Assembly: GCA_949825045.1 (NCBI GenBank)
Contig: OX463822.1
Coordinates: 2,361,001-2,425,000, forward strand
Origin: Argyresthia goedartella
Taxonomy: Eukaryota; Arthropoda; Insecta; Lepidoptera; Argyresthiidae
Reading direction: 5' to 3'
DNA length: 64,000 bases
The position numbers and the translations under genes were made by a program. How positions within the stretch are numbered: position 1 is the stretch's first letter; each line of letters starts with the position of its first letter. Below the pieces are notes generated by a model that saw only the letters and a program-made list of their open reading frames with translations, ran no database searches and was not told the DNA's origin. This document shows positions 58,738 through 64,000 of this stretch, piece by piece.

Positions 58738-59408
58738 AAATGGCAAATTTGTTTTGTTTTATCCGAGCGCGGCACTAAATAAAGTATGTGGCAATGTTAT
58801 GGTTAATATATTATAAATATAATTTTATGAAATAATGATACAAAATGATGAATGATTTACCATGATATGGACTTAACCTAAAATTGACAAATTATTCACA
58901 AAAATATTTATTGTCAGTAGGCATAAAATCTTTTAAAGGATAATTAAAAAATATTAGAGTAAAAAGCTCTAGTGCGTAATAAGCTCCATTATGCACATAA
59001 ATTCGTTGAAAGAAAAAGTCACTTCATGAGCAAGTGTGTTGAAAAATAAAACTCCTAGCTATATTATGGAAAACCAGAAGAACTAATTTATTGTTCTAGC
59101 AACAATTACATACAACTGGCTGTTTAATCTGTGGTATATATATGTGATATTGCGTTATATCATCACGATTTTTTTATTAAAAAATATAATTTGATTCTCA
59201 ACGTCTTATTTGAAATATTGACTTGAATGTAAATATATATAAGGTGCATGGTATTTGAGCGAAATTTTATTATTTAACCTAACGGTAGGTTTATAAAAAA
59301 AAAACAAAAAAGACACTGCAAACATTTATTAAATAAAATCATGTCAAAAAGCAAAACGCCTGTTGGGTATGTACTGTAAGGTTCATCAAGGTAAGGTGCT
59401 CAAGATCC

Positions 59409-59513
59409 CTATATCCCATCAGGGTATTTGTTGTTTTGGGGCGGGTCCCATTTGACTGCCGCAGCAGCGTACGCTACGATGCACAGGCAGAAAACAAGGA
59501 CTATGAATCTCAT
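59409..59513 (-). CDS. P1 secreted peptide, fourth copy
   Basis: Identical coding exon; exon 1 at 59803-59852, AATAAA at 59325-59330. This is the last complete gene of the array; the matching P2 is absent because homology stops at 60327. Confidence 0.7.
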   Translation of the reverse strand: MRFIVLVFCLCIVAYAAAAVKWDPPQNNKYPDGI

Positions 59514-59851
59514 CTGAAAAGAAAGTAAATAGTGGTAAAATGTAACACTATATCAAGTCCTGCTTTACTTGTCTTTCTGGAAACAAATAAAAGCTAGCTG
59601 GATTAAAATAATAAAAATCAGTATTCTTGGAAGAATTTTCCTTAATTGGTTTTATAAGGGTACCTGTGACGGTATGATCTTGATACTGTTTCCCACTAAC
59701 CGGTACTTTCGTTCCAAACACTTCAAGTTCTATAATACTATAATCAACTAAACTCAAATTACTTAAATAACCAGGGTAAAGGAAATGTTTATTTGTATAT
59801 ACCTTTCTACTGATAGAAAACTTGGACCAGTGACTTCGAAGTGCAGAGTAC

Positions 59852-59888
59852 TGAATGATGTTTTAAGCATTCAACACGAACTTTTATA
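59852..59888 (-). promoter_or_regulatory. P1 core promoter, fourth copy
   Basis: TATAAAAG (59881-59888) and TTCAGT (start 59852) are conserved, with one substitution between them (TCGTGTTGAATG). Upstream sequence is diverged from about here on. Confidence 0.6.
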
Positions 59889-60327
59889 TGTGTTCTATGT
59901 TTGCAGGGCAATAATTAGCCAAGATGATAACGAGTTGATGAATTTCAATTAAAGATCGGATTATGGGAAACGTATAGCACTTGCGGTTTAACTTATATAA
60001 CTTTTTAACTAAAACTCGTGAAAAGCGATGTGTTAATCAAATTAGTTCCTACCTTACCTACTATTTAATTGTTTTTAAAGTACCTATTAAGTTTGTATGT
60101 TTAAAAATGGTCATTATTAGTCACGTCTCACTCTTTTACTAATAGATATACACCAGACTTGTGCATTCGGGTGTTTATTTTTGTTTTTTGGCACTTTGAA
60201 TTAAAAGAAAATGGTCTGATAATTGTTGCTTAAAAACATAGGATTTATTCTATTCATAGCAAGAATACTTGAACACTGATGGTATTGCTTGACCATTAGC
60301 CCTGCCACCTTCTTTAAATTATATATG

Positions 60328-60800
60328 TCGTAGTGTACGAATTGAGATATAGCTATAGCGTAAGGCAGTAGAGATAAGTACGGTGACACAAGCGATATGT
60401 GCATTCGCACCTCCTCCCACATTATTGGACTATCCACTCTCCGTGACTAGTGTGGTTATTATGTATCTAGTACTCCCCGTGTTTAGTGTGATTGTTTTGT
60501 AACTAGTGCTCCTAGTGTCAAGTGTCATTATTCTGTGTCTAGTACATGAGTCGTGCCCTAAAGTTAATAAACTGTGTTTTAACGAAGCTGTTGTCTCCAA
60601 TGCTCGAGTACCCATCACACCCATCCTCGGGACGCCCTCAGCCATTGGTCCTGACCCTTCTGCGACATCAGAAGCGGGATCACCTCGAGCACAGGAGAAA
60701 TATGCCACAGAAAAACTTCTGAGAAGGCTACTGGAAATCAAACACCAGATCATGATGCACCTTATCAATGCTGTCAAGAAATCATCAGCTGATTAGAAAC
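60328..60800 (+). mobile_element. LTR-like sequence with gag-like start at the array edge
   Basis: Begins TGTCGTAG exactly where unit homology ends, contains three 36-bp repeats (60441-60548) and TTAATAAACTG (about 60567), the usual layout of an LTR U3-R region. An open frame follows (PSATSEAGSPRAQEKYATEK, then LLRRLLEIKHQIMMHLINAV) and stops at 60794-60796. It could be a leader plus the start of gag of a truncated LTR retrotransposon. No second LTR, PBS or pol seen. Confidence 0.35.
60441..60548. repeat. Three tandem 36-bp repeats
   Basis: Units begin at 60441, 60477 and 60513 and share a TAGTGT..TT..TGT..CTAGTRCTCC pattern with substitutions. They resemble enhancer-type repeats of an LTR. 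Confidence 0.7.
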
Positions 60801-61446
60801 AATTGCTGCCACCATCAGGGAATTAAAGGTGCAGTGACCAGGTAGCTCCTGGCCTCGAATATGAAGGAAGAAGCAGCCGGCCATGAGCCGAGCAATCTTC
60901 TGCTTCGGTTGTGGTGAACCTGTCGACGTCGTGACGTTGCTTTTCAGCGTCTGCCCCAGTCCCAGCGTCGTGTCGATCCATGGTCGAGACCCCATTCGAG
61001 AAACTGAATGATTTGGTGAGCCATTTTGTTTTTTTTTATTGTGACTCAAGTACCGCGTGTTCGCTGATGAAATGAAAGATGACGAATAAATTAGTGGAAA
61101 ACTCACAAAAAAAGAAACTCATAGGCTTTGATAATTACAATGTTGTCGATACTTTCCAAACTGAGATTGATTGATTAATTGGAAAGCTTATTGCATTCGA
61201 AATCCGTGACTCCGGCGTTTCAGTACAGAACGATGACGGAACGTATGTGTGTGGCGGGCCTTAGCAGGTAGAAAAGTACTCTGTGGTGATGGTGGTTGTC
61301 AAAGTGACAAAGAAGTTTCATTGATCTGAGTTCAAAGTGTGTTTTGTGTGCTCTCTATTATTTTCTACTGGCCCGGCTTTTCTTATTGGACAATGATAAT
61401 AAACTTGCTATAATTTCGACCCCGATTGCTTTACGATTTGTTTATC
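60801..61446. other. Right flank, no gene seen
   Basis: Mixed-composition single-copy sequence. Open frames on the minus strand (60774-61106) are not recognised. Confidence 0.35.
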
Positions 61447-61762
61447 ATGTCGAAACAAGGAAAAACGCTAAATAGTCAAGCTCGTGAATAAGAGGTGAAA
61501 TTGTATGACTATTTCGTACGTGAGTCTGATAACGGTGGGCCACTTTTACACACAATAATACCGAGCCACCCTTAAACACCGGTAAAATGATGGCTCTGCT
61601 AAAAATGGGGAAAAGTTGTGCGTAAAACAAAGGGTTTCGTTTTTACAAGATTTGCAAAGAGACATTAGAGTAGACAAAATAGTTGAAAATGAAATAATTA
61701 TATCCCTAAGTGCGGATAGCAGTGATGACGATGAAAACTCTTCTGTTAGTTCAACTGAATAA
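61447..61762 (+). pseudogene. Remnant of a DNA-transposon transposase (internally deleted)
   Basis: ATG opens MSKQGKTLNSQARE, then a stop and DYFVRESDNGGPLL in the same frame, which resembles N-termini of insect DDE transposases (from memory). About 150 bp on, in another frame, comes VSFLQDLQRDIRVDKI and an acidic tail, SADSSDDDENSSVSSTE, to a stop, typical of such C-termini. The catalytic core is missing. No terminal repeats could be defined. Confidence 0.4.
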
Positions 61763-62336
61763 ACAATTTCGATTCTTTCCGATTGCTTTGGTAACATCCC
61801 TAGTATTTAAAAAGTGGATTTTATGAAGTTTTAGGTTAGCTGACTATAGGTAATGACATTTTGAACATGTGTCATGTCAATCGATGAATAACTAACGATT
61901 AATGATAAATGGTACACGTTGGCTCCATACTAAGTGTAGCAGTGCCCTTTGAGTGATAAATACGCGACTGAGATGGTTATCTACTGCATACGGCATATAT
62001 AGGGCTGATAGAACTGGCAATCGGAGCAATCGTTAAGCATTTGTAGAATTTACATGTTCATAGATTGTAGTTGGGCCTGTGGTTTGATTTTATCTTTTGG
62101 TGTAAAGCGGCTCTCTTGATCTTGATCTCTGATATTCTTTGATTTGTTATTATTCTAGACAGTTTTTTTTGATTCTATGGCAGGTTGTCCGAGCTGATTT
62201 CTGACGCTATTCTTGTTTCATTGTTATCGCCAATTATTTTGGTACAGTTCGCATACTATTTATGTTTTCATAAGATCTGCAATTGAAGCGGTTGAATGAT
62301 CCAACATACGTTTGGGTAACGTCCTAGTCTTTCTAT
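61763..62336. other. Right flank, no gene seen
   Basis: AT-rich single-copy sequence; nothing recognised. Confidence 0.35.
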
Positions 62337-62371
62337 GAACATGGATTATTCTACACCAATAATCCATGTTC
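62337..62371. repeat. Perfect 14-bp stem, 7-nt loop inverted repeat
   Basis: GAACATGGATTATT and AATAATCCATGTTC flank CTACACC. Confidence 0.9.
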
Positions 62372-62540
62372 TTGGACAGTGCAGCCTTTTTGCAAGAGAG
62401 GTATGTGGAGTTATTCTATTCAAGTCGTAATTATGTGGCAAATTTCGGAAAAAACCAACAAAGTCTTCTACGTTCCATTCATGCCAATGGGAGGCGTTCG
62501 CTGTTGCAGATACCATGAAGCATTTTTTTAAAATACCTGC
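62346..62540 (-). other. Possible minus-strand exon, function unknown
   Basis: An acceptor-like TTTTTGCAG precedes an open frame reading KKCFMVSATANASHWHEWN, VEDFVGFFRNLPHNYDL and ending HCPRTWIIGVE before a stop. It overlaps the hairpin at 62337-62371. No family recognised. Confidence 0.25.
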
Positions 62541-62550
62541 AAAAATCATG

Positions 62551-64000
62551 TTAGTTACTACTTGAGACGAGATTGACTTGACACTGAAATTTCACAGCTG
62601 GCGATGATTTTTTCTTAAGATTGCACTGTAAACAGAGTGAGGATGATGTAAGACAGACATATCTCAATACTTGAAAGTGCGCTCCTAGTTTTCGAGCTGT
62701 GTTGTATTCGAACATTTTTGACCAAGCGAGCGAAGCGAGCGAAGGGCTCCATTTCGACAAGATAGGAGACCGATGTTGCTTTCGTCTGCCTCTATGTCTG
62801 TCAGTTCCGGTCTAGGGGCCACAGTTTTCAAGCGATCCTCTAAAACTTGGCACACGTGTTCCTTGATTATTATTTTTTTGTCGAGAACTTTTCGCGATTT
62901 TCCCCCTTGGGGGGAGTTATGACGTCATATTTGTTTTTGTATGGGATTTTTTTATTTATTTTTTCTGAAACCTATCGTGTGGGGTATCAAATTAAAGGGC
63001 TTCATGATCATCTTTCGGCCGCCTGTTTTCTAAAAATCCAAGAAATCTTTTCAAAACGTACCAAGTTTGGACTCCTCGAAGTAGGAGGCGGATTAGTAAA
63101 GAAAGAGTATTTATACTGACCGTGAGAGTGAGTGAAATAGACTATAACTGTGTTTGTGAAAAGGTTGTATTTTAATAAGCAAAATGTAGTTTACAAAGTT
63201 ATTAGATTGGCTACTTTACTACTTGATTTTGAATGAATCTAAAATTACTTGTAACTTACCTAAAAAATGGGTTCACAGTCGCCCCTGTTAGCGAGGTCTA
63301 CTGCCCACAGGGCTACTAGTATGTTTATTTAGAATAGGATTTTATTTGTTGTCATTAAGACATTGGGTTAAAATTTGATGTAAATTCAGATACTCATACC
63401 GCCTCGTGTCCTTCAGACACGGGTTTGGGCCGATGGAAGACTGGAAGGAGAGTGTTGAGCTTTGTTGAGCAAAGCTGCGAGATAGTTTGCGGAAAATGCA
63501 AGAGTTTCGGATATTAAGTCAATATTTCTATGATGCTGTGATGATTGAGTAAGGTGTGCGCAGTTCATTTGGTTGGGTCTTGCCAAAGACTAGAGAGGGT
63601 TATGGTTTGACTCTGTAAAGTGATTATTCAAGAGCACTGTTGTGATTGTGATCTTTGGAGAGGATGAACAATGAACATGTTGGTGAGCTTAGAGCACGAG
63701 TTTGACACTTAATATCGTGAATTTCTATTGTCGTGGTTATCTTGGTTGACAGGGCGTGCGGGACTTCCAGTGCCAAGATTCGTAAAAGTGTCTTTGTCCG
63801 ACTATCTGTTCTTATCTTTATGTCGCATTTTTCAGCCGATTTTGTAAGGCACACAAGTTTCTTGTTTTCTTTTTTAATGATCGCGATTCTTACTGTGGGA
63901 AACAGGGGGATGTTTGCTGTGGCGTCGTTTGTTGACGGATTTCAATTGACTTGAAGGCGCACTAGAGACTTCATTCTGCACAGGAAATTGCAAGGAAAAT
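62551..64000. other. Right flank, nothing identified
   Basis: Includes a GCGAGCGAAGCGAGCG word at about 62727, small hairpins (CGTGTC/GACACG near 63410; AGCTTTG/CAAAGCT near 63455) and unassigned open frames (62847-63119, 63624-63954). Several of these look like dispersed-repeat sequence, but none is recognised. Confidence 0.35.

Larger units (their letters stand above)
42765..58780. repeat. Tandem unit 3 (about 16.0 kb, no large private insertion)
   Basis: This copy is closest to the ancestral length. It has empty sites for the maT element and for all three unit 2 insertions. Its small variants match unit 2 at the left end and unit 1 from about 44.6 kb onward, which marks it as a mosaic. 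Confidence 0.95.
58781..60327. repeat. Partial fourth unit, right end of the array
   Basis: It matches units 2 and 3 almost perfectly through gene P1 and its first exon, to about 59870. From there to about 60327 many substitutions and small indels appear, and homology then stops at TTATATAT/GTCGTAG. The more diverged last ~450 bp was probably outside the most recent homogenisation of the array. Confidence 0.9.

Noticed and set aside
62847..63119. 90-codon plus-strand frame in the right flank
   Set aside because: Low-complexity hydrophobic start and no homology recognised; flanking sequence resembles dispersed repeats.

Overview
The window looks like moth or butterfly (Lepidoptera) genomic DNA. 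It is AT-rich and spliced, with arthropod TATA/Inr promoters, CR1/Jockey-type LINEs, a maT (Tc1/mariner) element, and a tRNA-Val-derived SINE whose tail (TTTCC..ACGATGTTTTCC..CACCG) I know from Lepidoptera. Nothing in it is bacterial or viral. The species cannot be named from the sequence.

Bases 1-60327 are a tandem array of one ancestral unit of about 16.0 kb: unit 1 (1-17285, its left end cut by the window), unit 2 (17286-42764), unit 3 (42765-58780) and the start of a fourth copy (58781-60327). Units 1 and 2 are longer than 16 kb only because of later insertions. Unit 1 carries a 1.29-kb maT transposon. Unit 2 carries a gypsy remnant, a 7.1-kb LINE with a second LINE nested in it, and a 0.44-kb truncated LINE. 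Subtracting these brings every unit back to about 16.0 kb. Unit 3 has no large private insertion.

Each unit carries, in order: P1, a minus-strand gene for a 34-residue secreted peptide (too short for most ORF callers); a SINE; a small MITE-like element; LINE A, interrupted by a non-autonomous LTR retrotransposon; a 32-bp minisatellite; decayed LINE fragments; a foldback element; P2, a minus-strand gene for an 87-residue secreted protein whose candidate 5' intron contains another foldback element and a SINE; an antisense LINE tail; and an unassigned 87-codon plus-strand ORF.

P1 and P2 share one architecture. Each has a TATA box at about -36 to -29, an Inr, an apparently non-coding first exon, an intron ending CAG directly before the ATG, a signal peptide, and AATAAA about 80-90 nt after the stop. 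P1 is identical in all four copies. P2 is intact in units 1 and 3 and destroyed in unit 2 by a LINE insertion inside its signal-peptide codons. Amplification of these two peptide genes is the most biologically interesting aspect; their function is unknown to me.

The array ends at 60327, where homology stops at an LTR-like sequence with three 36-bp repeats. The last 3.7 kb is single-copy and holds an LTR/gag-like fragment, a degenerate DNA-transposon remnant, one possible exon, and otherwise nothing I can identify.
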